A stretch of 64,000 bases of DNA, from positions 2,046,001 to 2,110,000 of the forward strand of contig JAWRVZ010000112.1 of assembly GCA_037043235.1 (NCBI GenBank), written 5' to 3'. The notes beneath the pieces were generated by a model that was not told where the DNA came from, did not search any database, and saw only the letters and a program-made list of their open reading frames with translations. Of this stretch, positions 24,619 through 36,657 are shown one piece after another. Position numbers and translations under genes: made by a program. Source of the stretch: Rhodeus uyekii (lineage: Eukaryota > Chordata > Actinopteri > Cypriniformes > Acheilognathidae). Within the stretch, counting starts at the first letter, position 1. The number at the start of each line of letters is the position of its first letter.

Positions 24619-25620
24619 CCGTTGTTTTCACGGACGTCACAAAACCTGCGTAGTTACCCACCATGCACTGCGCACCGCCATTTTGATTCCCTACTGTCAG
24701 TGTCAACTCGTATATCTTATTGACGATCGTCGCTAATTTTACTTGTTATCATACCCTTTATTACTCTAATACTACATATTTGTAGATTGTAAAACAATTA
24801 ACATAAGTGACTTCTGTTGTGTTTATGGATACAAGCGGTGTAATGAGGACAAGTTACCGCAGTTTTAGAACGCTCTGTACTTTCACATTCATGAACCTCT
24901 CCATGGACTGAATTAACATGAACAATAGTGTTTTCATCACTGCTCTGTGTCTTTAATGCCTAAAAAGGAGATATAAAAGGTGTTAGGTGTTATTTTAACT
25001 GCTGAATCGAATTTCTATATAAAGGACGTTAGACAAATTGGTTGAATTTAACTTGTATTATTTTAATTGTTGAATATGTTTCCAATTTATAACAATAAAC
25101 AGAAGGTAATGGAATGTCAAATACTGCTAAAGGTTAAGTTTACTGAGTTACGAAGGCATTTTGGGGAAAGTTACTAATTAGGACAAAGTGGGTGGGGTGG
25201 GTTATTGTCTGTCGACTGTAACACATTTTTACTTTTGGTATAAATTGCAGCTTCTAAACATATTAAATATTGTCAATACATTTAAACTTACCCCCTACAA
25301 AATGTTTAGAGCATATGATCGTTCTATTCCATTTTTCTTCAGTCTGAATGTCAGCCCTGTGATCGCAGCTTTCCATACACGTCGCCTTTCTTCTGACAAA
25401 ATTCGTGTTCTTTCACATTGTCCAGTTATCACTTTTGGAAGTTTAAAAAATCTTACATCTGTACTTACTCCTGGCCTATTTGAACATCCAAAAATTCCAC
25501 AGATAGGCATTTGTGAGCATAAGTTTTGAATATACAAGCTTTGCTGTTGCTTTGCATAGGGAATCAAAATGGCGGATATGCCGGTACGCAAGTTTCGATG
25601 ACGTCACGTGAAAACAACGG
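24619..25620 (-). mobile_element. TIR transposon encoding a THAP domain
   Basis: A 1002-bp element with clear terminal inverted repeats: CCGTTGTTTTCACG at the left and its complement at the right. Similarity extends about 65 bp inward on both sides to GCCATTTTGATTCCC. It is flanked by a 2-bp AT duplication (24617-24618 and 25621-25622). The minus strand encodes a THAP-type zinc finger. Short TSD plus THAP is consistent with the ISL2EU group of PIF/Harbinger-like elements; P-element and Kolobok relatives also carry THAP domains, so the superfamily is provisional. No DDE nuclease region was found, so it is probably non-autonomous. Confidence 0.8.
25295..25510 (-). CDS. THAP-domain protein fragment of a transposon
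   Basis: The minus frame is open from 25591, but the Met at 25510 is the natural start because it begins MPICGIFGCSNR, the canonical start of a THAP domain (C-x4-C here, versus the usual C-x2-4-C). It continues with FFKLPKV and SEERRRVWKAAI, matching the THAP core FxxFPxx and RRxxWxxAI. The distal Cys-x2-His pair is not in this frame. The frame stops just before GGGTAAGT, a strong donor, so the natural protein may be spliced or the exon may be broken. THAP domains bind the transposon ends; this one belongs to the surrounding TIR element, not a host gene. Confidence 0.7.
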   Translation of the reverse strand: MPICGIFGCSNRPGVSTDVRFFKLPKVITGQCERTRILSEERRRVWKAAITGLTFRLKKNGIERSYALNIL

Positions 25621-25622
25621 AT

Positions 25623-27480
25623 AATGGTATCACCGTCCCCCTTTAATGAGGTCACATGCTCCAATCTTCCTGCTGTTCTACACATTGCCATGAGAGGTCA
25701 CTGTACCTCATACAACTGGCAGGGCCAATACACTCCCTGCCTGGCGTCTTTAATATACCACACTCTAATAAGGTTTAGGTTTGGGACCTTAAACCCTGGT
25801 TTCACAGACAAGGTTTAAGGTAGTTCTGGACTAAAATGCATGTTTGAGCTTTTTAACTGCAAGCAACTTGCTTAAAATATGTCAGAGGCATTATGTTATC
25901 TCAGGATGCACAACATTAATGTTTTTTTTCAAAGGCACGTTTGTAAAAAGGTAATTAAATATCCAAATTTATATTAGAAACACATTCCAGAGATCTCATA
26001 AGATTTGGAGTCTTATGTTTCCCATATCCTTTTTTTTTGTATCAGTTAATGGACTGAAATTGGCCCAAGCCCAAAATTGTCTGTAGACATTCTGGCCAAG
26101 ATTGTGTAAATGAGACATTATTATAGAGGGAGAGAGAGAGAGAAGCTGATATGCATGAATGTATTCCCACTGGTTTCCTCAAAAGCTCACTGTAGACTCA
26201 TCATCATCTGCAGATCTGAATGTTCTTCCCCCTCCCTGATGTCTCAACCTTGATTACTCTCTCTCCATCCCTCCACTTCATTGATCTCTTCCTTCTGCTG
26301 CTCTCAGGGCCACGGTCTAGTTTCAGTGCTGTCAGATCCCAGTCTGGGTTTCAAGGTGTTGAAATGCTGTCAGTGCAAGATCAACCACAATTCTCACGAG
26401 TCCCATCCTCTTTCCATCCCAGACTAACAGAGACTGAATCTCTCAGCCTTCAGTCTTCACATTTCAAAGCAAATTCTCTGCCCAGTGAGATTTTCCTTTA
26501 CTTCTCCAACTTTTTAGATTTTCTTGCTACAACCACTCCTGCTGCGAAATGTTTAATCTCTCTAGTTTTATTTTGACTAGGTAACCCTGTGGAAAAAACA
26601 CACAGTGGACATAACATGATCACAAATATCTTTATATCTATCTATCGAGTTAGTTTTAACATGTTATTGAATATTTAATGTATTCTGTCTTGGCAGAGTA
26701 GAGCCGCCATGCTGCTAGAGCTCCTTTTGATATTTGCTGCTGCTTCAGAGCAAGTATGTACTTGATACTGCTAATAGATACACAGACACGCTGCTGTCAT
26801 TTTTAAGATATGCAGAAAAAGACCTACATCAATCACATAGCAGATCTAGGTAGGTGGAGCTGGGGGAGGAAGAGGGTTTCGAAGGAACTCTGATAATGCG
26901 CTGCAGGACTATCTTACAGTATACAATGAACCAGTCTATTCAAATGTTAAGCAAACAACCTCATTATCCCAATGATCAGCATTGGCCAATCAGCATGTGT
27001 TGATGTGATTGGTCAGAGAAAACTATCTCTCAGAGAGTCGGCAAGTACTAAATAGTTTTTAAATTGCTTGAATGTTTGAATTGGTAAGACTTGCGCAAAT
27101 GATAAACTTTAGTGACGACGCAAAAAATACCCGATTGTGCAAGTGACAATTCCATCAACAGTCCCAACTGTCAAAAGTCTAGTATCGCCACCAGCAGTGT
27201 GCTTGAATGTACAATGTGGTGATGTTTAGCGCATTTAGAGATATAGAGAGAAGACGCAGTACTGCTGAATCCTTTACGTTGTTTGTGAAATTACATCTCG
27301 CAGAAAGTATAAAAATGTGTGATTTGATCTTATAATCTCTGTACATTAATTTACTCACACAACCTACATGCTAAAGTGAATAAATGTGTGTGGGAATGTC
27401 CTTAGTTATAAGCGCAAAACCTTCCAGAATGATTAAAGTTATGCACAATACCAGCAATCCTGCGTCGAAATCATATAATA
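25623..27480. other. No recognised gene
   Basis: Intron sequence. The pyrimidine-rich + frame at 26220-26576 has no recognisable domain. A GA run lies at 26127-26142. Confidence 0.5.
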
Positions 27481-27487
27481 TATTTAT

Positions 27488-27730
27488 ACTGTCTGGCCAA
27501 AAAGAATCGCTGTTTGGTTTTAAATAGGCAAATGCTTAAGACTCAACGAGTCAGTATTGCAGTGATTATCATGTTTTTAGAATGTCATATGTTTGACTAC
27601 TCAGTACACCAATTCAGGTTAGAAGAAATATTGCCACACATATTTTTGGGCCAGTTGCATAAACTGCTAAGGCTAGTCTTACAAATTTCGTCATCATTGT
27701 TTGTTCTTAAGGCTGTTCATTACTTTTTAA
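27488..27730. mobile_element. Tc1-like terminal fragment
   Basis: CTGTCTGGCCAAAAAGAATCGC followed by a GTTT..AATAGGCAAATGCTTAAG segment resembles one end of a Tc1-like fish transposon. The opposite end and the transposase are absent. Confidence 0.4.
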
Positions 27731-27734
27731 ATTC

Positions 27735-28338
27735 AGTTAGATAAAAATGTAGATTAACCTAATTTAAAACCAAAAAGTAATATTGACTGTCTGCTAATGG
27801 GTCATACTAGATCTTAAGCCTAAAATGATTAGGATTAACATAATTGCTATGTCTTTGCAACTAGCCGTACGTCTCAATTCCTGTTCTACAAAAGAAAAAA
27901 GATCATATGGAATGACAGGAAGAGGTTAATATTTCAGAAAATGTAAGTCTTTTATAAAGTTTCAAAGCTGTGTCCCTATTGTCAACACCATCAGATATTT
28001 ATGAAATCAAGCAATGGCAAAGTTGGCTTTCATCAGGGATACCCCCTTTCCACATTTCACTTGTGTGCGAGTTTAATAACATCTCACAGGCTTTGGTTTA
28101 TGTTTAAGCATGTTTGTGAAATATAAATTATATTTGACATGAAGTGCAGATGAAGTACTGGAGGTTGCACCAAAGCATAAGTGAATACATCTTAAATCAA
28201 TCAAAAATAATTTATTGCTAGGCCATATACTTTTCCGAAATTGAGCTTGTCCAAGCTGGTTTAACCTCTTACATGGTTAACCTGAAAGATTGCTGACGGT
28301 CCCAGATTATTGTTGTTCAACATTAACTGCAGATCAAA
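27735..28338. other. No recognised gene
   Basis: AT-rich intron sequence; nothing classifiable. Confidence 0.5.
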
Positions 28339-28341
28339 ATA

Positions 28342-28859
28342 TAGTAGAACCCCGATTTACGAAAATAATCCGTTCCGTGGTTGGCTTCGTAAGTCGATCT
28401 TTTCGTAAGTCGGTCAGGCTTTTACATGTAAATTGCCTAATCCGTTTTAAGCCCTACGAAAACACCACATTTAATTTTATAATAAAGCTGTGCTTGTTCA
28501 GTATGGTATAACAAGCACATCCCAGCTTCATACTTCTCAATTATCTCCCTTTTCGTCTCCATGGAGAGCATCCTCTTCTTCCCTTTCACTTTCATTGTGA
28601 AATGAAATGGGAGAGGAACGCCACTACGCAGAGGCTGGTGGGAGCGATGCTGACCAATAGGAGAGCAGGATGCTGCAGCGAACTGGCCGGGAGACAGCCA
28701 ATGGGAGAGCGGGATCATTTGTGCCAGTTTCCGGGTCCGAGATTTCATTTTTCGCATCTCGATCATTTTGTCGCTACTCGGGCGAAACAAAACCCGAAAT
28801 CTTTTATTGTACGCTGAACTTTTTGTACGTAGAGCGTTTCGTAAGTTGGGGTTCTACTG
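28342..28859 (-). mobile_element. Tigger/pogo-type transposon, internally deleted
   Basis: 518 bp with terminal inverted repeats TAGTAGAACCCC...TTTACGA and the complement GTAAGTTGGGGTTCTACTG, flanked by TA on both sides (28340-28341, 28860-28861). The minus strand encodes the start of a CENP-B-like helix-turn-helix, the N-terminal domain of pogo-type transposases. The DDE domain is missing. Confidence 0.8.
28515..28610 (-). pseudogene. Tigger transposase N-terminal fragment
   Basis: Within the minus frame 28437-28790, the peptide MKVKGKKRMLSMETKREIIE, then KYEAGM, is a recognisable start of a CENP-B/Tigger N-terminal HTH. Such proteins usually start with KRK..LTLEEKLEILK..E.G. The homology stops there and the frame runs into AT-rich non-coding sequence, so only the first helix or two of the DNA-binding domain survives. 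Confidence 0.65.
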
Positions 28860-28861
28860 TA

Positions 28862-29925
28862 TCACACTTACTTGATATGGACAAACTGTCCATCATTAGA
28901 AAGTTTAAAGACTCCAGCTTTGATATTTGACCACCCACTGTTTATGATAAATCTCAAATTTAGTAATTTATGTTTTTAGTCCAAAGTAATCAATCTGTAA
29001 TTTATGATATTATCATAAATTGATGACGCTATTCTATGTTAGATAAAAAAACAACACACATTCATGTGAGAATGTTCACATAGCTTCATTGTCCATTAGG
29101 AATTATAGTACCAAACATTTTATATATTTTGCTGTTATAAAGTATATAATTTGCTCTCAATCATACATTAACCCTCTTCTGATGATAAACCTCCATTACA
29201 CGTTACAAACCCAGAGATACATTTATTACACATGAAACATGAAGCTAATAAACATGATTACAATAGTAGATGATTTGTATGTCATTTCCATGAGGTTTGG
29301 GGTATTTTCATAACAATACATGTTATTTGCATAAGAAATGCTAACCAGGTGCAGCAATTAGCTGCTTAAGAAAAGCTATACAATAACGGATTTCAATAAA
29401 ATTATATGTCCAAAACCCGTATTAGATCACAATCAGAAGTTGGTGGTTAAAACACTCACAAACACTCAATGGTGGTTCAGAGTGAGTTGAGTAAAAACGT
29501 AGTATTCATCTGATAAATTGTCTTATCTTGCTTAATGCTAATTGTAGCTCTAATGCAGTTTTTTTATGATGTTTTGTGAAAAGAATTTACGATTAAGGTT
29601 GTAAGAAAATATATTTTTTACATTGCAATTAAAGCGATATGGATAGTCAATCCATGTAATGTCAGAATAAAGGATAATAATAGCTGAAAATAAAACAAAG
29701 AATATTTAGGTCTCATACCCAGCAGAGGTGTGAAAGGTTTGTCGAGCAAGAACAATAGAAACATGAGATTAGACAATAGAGTGCAGGGGAGATTATGGGG
29801 GAAATGTATTATTTTATTAGCCTTTTATTAGCTTTTCTAAAAACACATAATAATATTAGTAATTAACTACATTGATATAGCGCTTTATCAAAGACTTTCT
29901 CAAAGCGCTTACATGGACGGGGAAC
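28862..29925. other. No recognised gene
   Basis: AT-rich intron. A short repeat motif (TATAGCGCTTTATCAAAGAC...CAAAGCGCTTACATG at 29875-29915) is shared with many fish loci and abuts the Tc1 element on its left. Confidence 0.5.
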
Positions 29926-29929
29926 CTCC

Positions 29930-31500
29930 TCAATTATTCATTTCTCTGGTTTTACTATTTGTAGGTATGTGTTTGGGTAAAATTAACATTTTTGTTTTAT
30001 TCTATAAACTACTGACAACATTTTTCCCAAATTCCAAATAAAAATATTGTAATTTAGAGCATTTATTTGCCGAAATCAACAACTGGAGTGTTGTCAGACC
30101 TCGAATAATGGAAAGGAAATGAGTTCATATTTATTTTGAAACAACACAATACTAATGTTTTAACTTAGGAAGAGTTCAGAAATCAATATTTGGTGGAAAA
30201 GCCCTGATTTTGAATCACAGGTTTCATGCGTCTTGGCATGCTTTCCACCAGTCTTTCACATTGATGTTGGGTGACTTTATGCCACTCCAGGTGCAAAGCT
30301 CGGATTTGTTTAATGGCTTGTGACCTTCCATCTTCCTCTTGATCACATTCCAGAGGTTTTCAACGTGGTTCAGGTCTGGAGATTGGGCTGGCCATGACAG
30401 GGTCTTGATCTGGTGGTCCTCTATCCACACCTTGATTGACCTGGCTGTGTAACTGTGTCCTGCTGGAAAAAAAACAGTCCTCAGAGTTGGGGAACATTTG
30501 TCAGAGGTCAAGGAAGCAAGTTTTCTTCCAGGACAACCTTGTACGTGGTTAGATTCATGCATCCTTCACAAAGATAAATCTGCCCGATTCCAGCCTTGCT
30601 GAAGCACCCCCAGATCATCTCTAATCCTCCACCAAATTTCACAGTGGGTGCAATACACTGTGGCTTGTAGGCCTCTCCAGGCCTCTGTCTAACCATTAGA
30701 TGACCAGGTGTTGGACAAAGCTGAAAATTTGACTCCTCAGAGAAGTTGACCTTGCTCCAGTCCTCTACAGTCCAATTCTTATGGTCTCTTGCAAACCTCA
30801 GCCTGGCTCTTCTTTGTTTCTCATTGATGAAGGGCTTTTTTTCTATATTTGACTTCAGCTCTGGCCCTAGGAGCCTGTTTCGAACCGTCCTCTCAGTGCA
30901 CTTCAGCCCAGCTGCCTTTTGCCATTCTTTTTGTAGGTCACTTGATGTCATCGTATGGTTGTTAAGTGACATTCGAATTAGTTGGCGGTCATTTTGGTCA
31001 GTTCAGAGTCGTTTTCGTCCTCTGCCGGTCTGTAGTTTTGTTGTCCCCAATGTCTGCTGCTTGACCTTGTTCTTATGAACCACTGTCTTTGAAATTAAGG
31101 ATGGAAGCAACCCGACGCTCACTATTTCCCTCTGCCAGTAAAGCCAGAATCGAACCCTTCTTTTCCTCACTCAAAACTTTCCTTCTTTTTTGGCATGGTC
31201 AATAGTTATTTTTTTATTCCAATTACTTTTGAGGTACTACTAACACTGTTTTTGCCATCTAGCTGGTCGTACTGCAAGAGGATAGTGATGACAACAGAAG
31301 TGTTTTAAAAAAAATACTCCTTATTTAATAAGATTTGGTTCAGGTGATCACCTAATCAGCGCCTCATTCAGTAGAATCAGTAGAATGAGGTGTGCCTGTA
31401 TTGGAATTCAACAGACATTGGAATGGAATGGCTTCCATACTTGTAGAGATGTTGATTTAAAAAATAAATGCATTGGTCTCTCTTTTTTTTTTCAGAGCTG
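29930..31500 (-). mobile_element. Tc1-like transposon, nearly full length, inactivated
   Basis: About 1.57 kb. The right end reads CAGAGCTG followed by TA at 31495-31504. The left end starts within TTTCTCTGGTTTTACTATTT, so the outermost left TIR bases appear lost. The minus strand encodes most of a Tc1 transposase in two overlapping frames plus degraded N-terminal coding up to about 31190. Confidence 0.85.
30224..31195 (-). pseudogene. Tc1 transposase pseudogene
   Basis: The upstream frame (30508-30972) starts in the second helix-turn-helix (TSSDLQKEWQ, CTERTVRNRL) and runs into the catalytic core, with NWTVEDWSKVNFSEESNFQL carrying the region of the first Asp. There the usual W..VLFSDES shows F-S-E-E at the expected catalytic position. 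The downstream frame (30224-30562) holds WPAQSPDLNHVENLWNVIK with the last catalytic residues of DDE/D. The -1/+1 shift lies near 30510-30560, where the segment containing the second catalytic Asp is scrambled. Further N-terminal coding up to about 31195 is broken by stops. Non-functional. Confidence 0.85.
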
Positions 31501-31504
31501 TATA

Positions 31505-34050
31505 TATTCTTAATATCTTTATTTTTGCTTTTATTTTTTAGCTAATATAATGCTAATTATACACATACTTTGTCATTTTGAGTCAGTTAAGAGAATTACT
31601 GTTAACTTCTAAATATGAAGTGTTTTCACTGCTTATTAAATACAATATATCAGTAAAAACAGGGGGTTGTTCTTATTTGCAGTCTCATTTTGTCACCTTA
31701 AACCCACAAGGGGCTCATGCTGATATTTTGCAACACACTGGCGCACACATACAGACACATAATTTGGGTTATGAAGTTCAATGAAATTATTATCACTGGT
31801 GTTGTTTCACAGTAGTGTCTGTACGTGTTTGTATTGTACTATCATACAGCTGGAAATATAAAATCTCTGTTTGAGTGAGAATTCAATTCAAATCTTACGC
31901 TCCACTTCCTGGGAAGTTCAGCAAATAATCTAACACTAACATATTTGATGGTAAGGTTTGATAGTCCTTACTGTTGGATCCTCAAGCCTCATGATTACAT
32001 CTACTCTGATTATTATTATTTTTCTCCATGGTGATGTTTGTGGTGTTGTATGATTAAAATGGCTCCATACCTGCGTGACTCAGGACTGGAGGAGGATGTG
32101 CCACTGTCTGTCGTCTTCATTTCTTCACCACACTCACTGTCTGGCTCTCGCTGTTGCATAACCCAAGAAAGCACAGCAGAGGAGTCAAAAGCATCACGTC
32201 GTCTTACAATATACTTTATTTATTTGTTGTTGTTTTTTTTGCACAACTGGTAGTTTTTGTCAAGCGTATTGCTCTGTCTACTGACTGTGAATAGACTGCT
32301 GACCAAAAAAAAAAAAAAAACATACAAGTAGAATGTTTTAAGCACTGAAACATGCGGGATGTTTTAAGGGTACAAATACCTCTTTTATGTCAAAAGATCA
32401 AGGTAAATTTGATTTATTTTGTCACAACCCCTTTAATTAAGAAGAGACACATTCTTATACCACATACAAGCTCAAAGATCAGTCTAAAGGCAAATAAAAA
32501 CATGACTTCCATAGGTATCACTGTGACACTGCCAATAAACACTTTCTCCTTCAAGTTAAGAATAATAAGAAAGCAATAACTGTAAAAAACTGTTTACACA
32601 TTTTTCTAATTGAAAGTCAAAAGCAGACATATGTACGAGTAATACATAAATTAAAATTACAGGGTTAAAGTTAGATTTAGGAGTATGTTCAGGATTAGTG
32701 CCTAGTTATTACCCAGTTATCGTTATTACTATAATAAGTACATAGTATGGGGACTGTTACTGGACTGTTAAAGAAAGTTCTACCACAATTACTGCCTTAT
32801 TTTGTATGTTTTTCCTCTTTTTTTGTTTCCTCTCTTTTTCTGTCACTTTTTTTGAGTATATTTATCCTAATGCAGTGTCACCCATTTGTCTGTTTGACTT
32901 ATATGTACAGTTATATATAGTTAAAATAAATGTACAAAAGTAAATTGAGTGAGAACAAGGTTTGTGGTCTTGGTCAAAAATAGGTTTTTGGAAGTGTAAT
33001 GACAACATCATTTATTTAGAAAGGACTGGAATTGGTGGAGTATTTCAATGTCATCAACGGGACCTCATTATGTTAAATATATTCAAATTATGAAAGAGTA
33101 TTCTAAATGAACAAATCTAGACAGAAAGATAGCAGAGGCATCAGACACAAATTCTCAGCTGCTGAACCAGCCTGAATAAGACTTTTTTTGAGTAAGAATT
33201 ATTGTTAAATATCAGTTTGATTGCATAGGAACAAAACAATAGATTAGACCAGGCAGAGATTTTGAGGATCTCTTCATGTTGGTGCTTTAATTTCAACTTA
33301 AAATATTATATAATATATATAAATATATAATATAATTAATAACAAAAAAATATATATATATTATTATTATTTTTTTTTTTTTAAGTTGACTTTATTTGCA
33401 TGTAGCTCTTTTCACAGTACAAGGCACACAAAAACAAATGTACAAATATTGTAGCTATAGAGTATGTGCAATACTACTTGTATTCATTGAATACATTTTT
33501 TTTTTCATTTATTAGTGATCAATTATTATATAATATGCATTTATGTTGGCAGTAATGATAATGCTTGTCACTTTTAAAACTTGTCAAAACATTTTTAGAT
33601 CCTGAAAGGATGTGGAGCTGTTGTGAATGATGGGATCATTGGTACTGCACAACGACTATTATCAACCTTAACCAAACATCATAAAACAGCTGCCAACCCA
33701 ATAAGTCCTGCTTTTAATGCATTGTCATGGCAGTGATTTGCTCATATTTACCAAGAAAAAACATTGTGTCTGTGCAAGCAGACTTTGCAATAAAGCTCTG
33801 TCTGATGCTGATTCCAAATATTTGTAATTGTTTATGAATCTTGGTGCATTTCCACAGTGGAGATCACAGGTTGTAGGCAAAACATAAAAAAACAAGTGGA
33901 TTTAATGCCAAATGTCATTTTAATGCCATTGCTGTGGAGGGCCCAGGGGAACGACAACTGATCTGTTTTGTCAAAAATATAGACTGCATTTTGTCAGGAT
34001 AAATGTGTTTAGCTGTTCATCCTGATTTATATTTTCATTCTCTGTCACTT
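31505..34050. other. Intron sequence, no gene seen
   Basis: AT-rich, with an A-run at 32304-32320, TA-rich sequence at 33300-33365 and a T-run at 33371-33383. No coding exon was recognised before exon 2. Confidence 0.55.
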
Positions 34051-34056
34051 TCCCAG

Positions 34057-34409
34057 ATATACCAAGATGAAGACAGCTACCAACATCTATATCTTTAACC
34101 TGGCACTGGCTGATGCGCTGGTTCTGGCTACGCTTCCCTTCCAGGGTACGGATGTGTTCCTTGGTTTCTGGCCATTTGGCAATGCCCTGTGCAAGGCGGT
34201 CATCTCCATCGACTACTATAACATGTTCACTAGTGTGTTCACCTTGACTGTGATGAGCATGGATCGATACGTGGCTGTGTGCCACCCAGTGAAAGCCCTG
34301 GACATGCGGACGCCCCACAAGGCCAAAGTGGTCAATATTTGCGTGTGGGTCTTGGCTTCAGCCATAGGGGTCCCGGCTATGGTACTTGGAGATGTGGAAG
34401 ATGACAATG
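34057..34409 (+). CDS. oprl1: Nociceptin receptor (NOP), coding exon 2 (TM2-TM4)
   Basis: Encodes residues 70-188: ICL1, TM2, TM3, ICL2, TM4 and the start of ECL2. The acceptor is TTTCCCAG|ATATACC and completes Arg70; the donor is ATG|GTGAGT in phase 1, splitting Gly188. Visible landmarks are the TM2 NLALAD motif with Asp89 (2.50, sodium site), the ECL1 Trp in FWPFG, Cys115 (3.25, half of the conserved disulfide), Asp122 (3.32, the amine-binding aspartate of opioid-family receptors) and DRY at 139-141. The acidic stretch DVEDD before the ECL2 cysteine resembles the acidic ECL2 of NOP, which is thought to attract the basic nociceptin peptide. The exon is intact with no stop or frameshift. Confidence 0.95.
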
Positions 34410-34434
34410 GTGAGTGTGTGTATATACAGTAATG

Positions 34435-35215
34435 ACACTATTTACTTTTTCTGTTTACTTTTAATATAACCCTTTACTACTACTGTTTAATTTGTGATGC
34501 ATCAGTGCACATGCTGGAAAAAATAAGGTTTCATTAGTTAGCTATATTAAGTAGCACATAATTTCGATAGTCCAATGTAACTTAATGTTATCCAACTCTC
34601 ATTTGATATTAGAGGTATGACTACTTAATATCTGCTAACACTTGCAATGCACGACAGGGCTTTTAGCAAAATATGGCGTATTTATTTCATTTCTGTGGCA
34701 CCTTCAAACGGTACATTACATCAGCTGAGCACACACATCTAAATCAGCAACAACAAATAAACACAATGGCTGGTGTCAATTTAAATGTACTGTTTGCTAT
34801 AATCTTTTTTTTAAGAATTAAAATTAAGTATAATATAATAAATATTAGTAGCCTATTATAAATACAATATAATTATTCTTTAAAAATAAGCTGAGTTAAT
34901 GCAAATTGATGACAAACGCATAGACTATTGATGAACAGTCTCAGATAACGCACAGTTAGGTTTGCATCCAATGAGTCTGTCTTTTACAGTTTCCGTTAAA
35001 AATAAATTCCCTCATGGAGAATATGAAATACTATGAAAGTCACTTCAGTTATGACTTTTTTTCTCTTTATTTAGACTATTTGGTCTTGAATCAAGCCCAA
35101 TGTGATTTTCATCGATTGAAATCTGGCAGTAAAAGCACATGGAAATAGCTCAACTATATTTATTACAGCTTGATCGAACGATAACTGGAAATCTGGAACT
35201 AACCATTATATTCAT
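34435..35215. other. Intron sequence, no gene seen
   Basis: AT-rich, with no classifiable element before the TA satellite. Confidence 0.5.
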
Positions 35216-35216
35216 A

Positions 35217-35552
<336 letters not shown>

Positions 35553-35555
<3 letters not shown>

Positions 35556-36286
35556 AAGCACAAGGTGTGCAATACTCAGAGACATGGCCAAGGTAAGAAA
35601 GGCAGAAAGTCGACCACCACTGAACAAGACACACAAGCTGCAACGTCAAGACTGGGCCAAGAAATATCTCAAGACTGATTTTTCTAAGGTTTTATGGACT
35701 GATGAAATGAGTGAGTCTTGATGGGCCAGATGGATGGGCCCGTGGCTGGATTGGTAAAAGGCAGAGAGCTCCAGTCCGACTCAGACGCCAGCAAGGTGGA
35801 GGTGGAGTACTGGTTTGGGCTGGTATCATCAAAGATGAGCTTGTGGGGCCTTTTCGGGTTGAGGATGGAGTCAAGCTCAACTCCCAGTCCTACTGCCAGT
35901 TTCTGGAAGACACCTTCTTCAAGCAGTGGTACAGGAAGAAGTCTGCATCCTTCAAGAAAAACATGATTTTCATGCAGGACAATGCTCCATCACACGCGTC
36001 CAAGTACTCCACAGTGTGGCTGGCAAGAAAGGGTATAAAAGAAGAAAATCTAATGATATGGCCTCCTTGTTCATCTGATCGGAACCCCATTGAGAACCTG
36101 TGGTCCATCATCAAATGTGCGATTTACAAGGAGGGAAAACAGTACACCTCTCTGAACATTGTCTGGGAGGCTGTGGTTGCTGCTGCACGCAATGTTGATG
36201 GTGAACAGATCAAAACACTGACAGAATCCATGGATGGCAGGCTTTTGAGTGTCCTTGCAAAGAAAGGTGGCTATATTGGTCACTGA
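35553..36286 (+). pseudogene. Tc1-like transposase, catalytic half
   Basis: Coding begins abruptly with RDMAKVRKAE in one frame, runs to WTDEM (first catalytic Asp) near 35700, then shifts frame. From 35711 it is open to the stop at 36286 (191 aa): GWARGWI, GGGGVLVWAGI, then FMQDNAPSHAS (second catalytic Asp), then WPPCSSDRNPIENLWSIIK, where SSDRN replaces the usual SPDLN, and the conserved terminus KKGGYIGH. All three DDE/D positions are recognisable but the protein has no HTH and a frameshift, so it is dead. Confidence 0.88.
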
Positions 36287-36612
36287 TTTGTTTTTGTTTG
36301 GTTTTTGAATGTCAGAAATGTATATTTGTGAATGTTGAGATGTTATATTGGTTTCACTGGTAAAAATAAATAATTGAAATGGGTATAAATTTGTTTTTTG
36401 TTAAGTTGCCTAATAATTATGCACAGTAATAGTCACCTGCACACACAGATATCCCCCTAACATAGCTCAAACTAAAAACTACTTAAAATATTGATACAAA
36501 AATATTCAGCTTTGATATTAATGAGTTTTTTTGTGTTCAGTGAGAACATGGTTGTTGTTCAATAATAAAATTAATCCTCAAAAATACAACTTGCCTAATA
36601 ATTCTGCACTCC

Positions 36613-36618
<6 letters not shown>
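35553..36618 (+). mobile_element. 5'-truncated Tc1-like transposon
   Basis: The right terminal region is intact: TTGCCTAATAATTATGCACAG is followed by a terminal TTGCCTAATAATTCTGCACTCCCTG, ending in TA. The left TIR and the DNA-binding half of the transposase are absent; the element starts mid-coding at the edge of the TA satellite. Confidence 0.85.

Positions 36619-36656
<38 letters not shown>
36617..36656. repeat. TA microsatellite between two Tc1 fragments
   Basis: (TA)n of about 38 bp that separates the right terminus of one Tc1 from the truncated start of the next. Confidence 0.95.

Positions 36657-36657
<1 letters not shown>

Larger units (their letters stand above)
8480..34056 (+). other. 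oprl1: oprl1 intron 1 (about 25.6 kb)
   Basis: GT-AG, phase 2. It contains no other host coding exon that could be recognised. Its content is the mobile elements listed separately (MITE hairpin, ATCC satellite, hAT fragments, Ty3/gypsy, palindromic MITE, THAP transposon, Tigger derivative, Tc1 pseudogene) and unique AT-rich sequence. The position, after TM1, matches the conserved first coding intron of opioid receptor genes. Confidence 0.9.

Noticed and set aside
26220..26576. A + strand frame of 118 codons in a pyrimidine-rich stretch
   Set aside because: Composition explains the openness; no domain, no good splice or start context.
30746..31078. A + strand frame of 110 codons
   Set aside because: It is antisense to the Tc1 transposase pseudogene.
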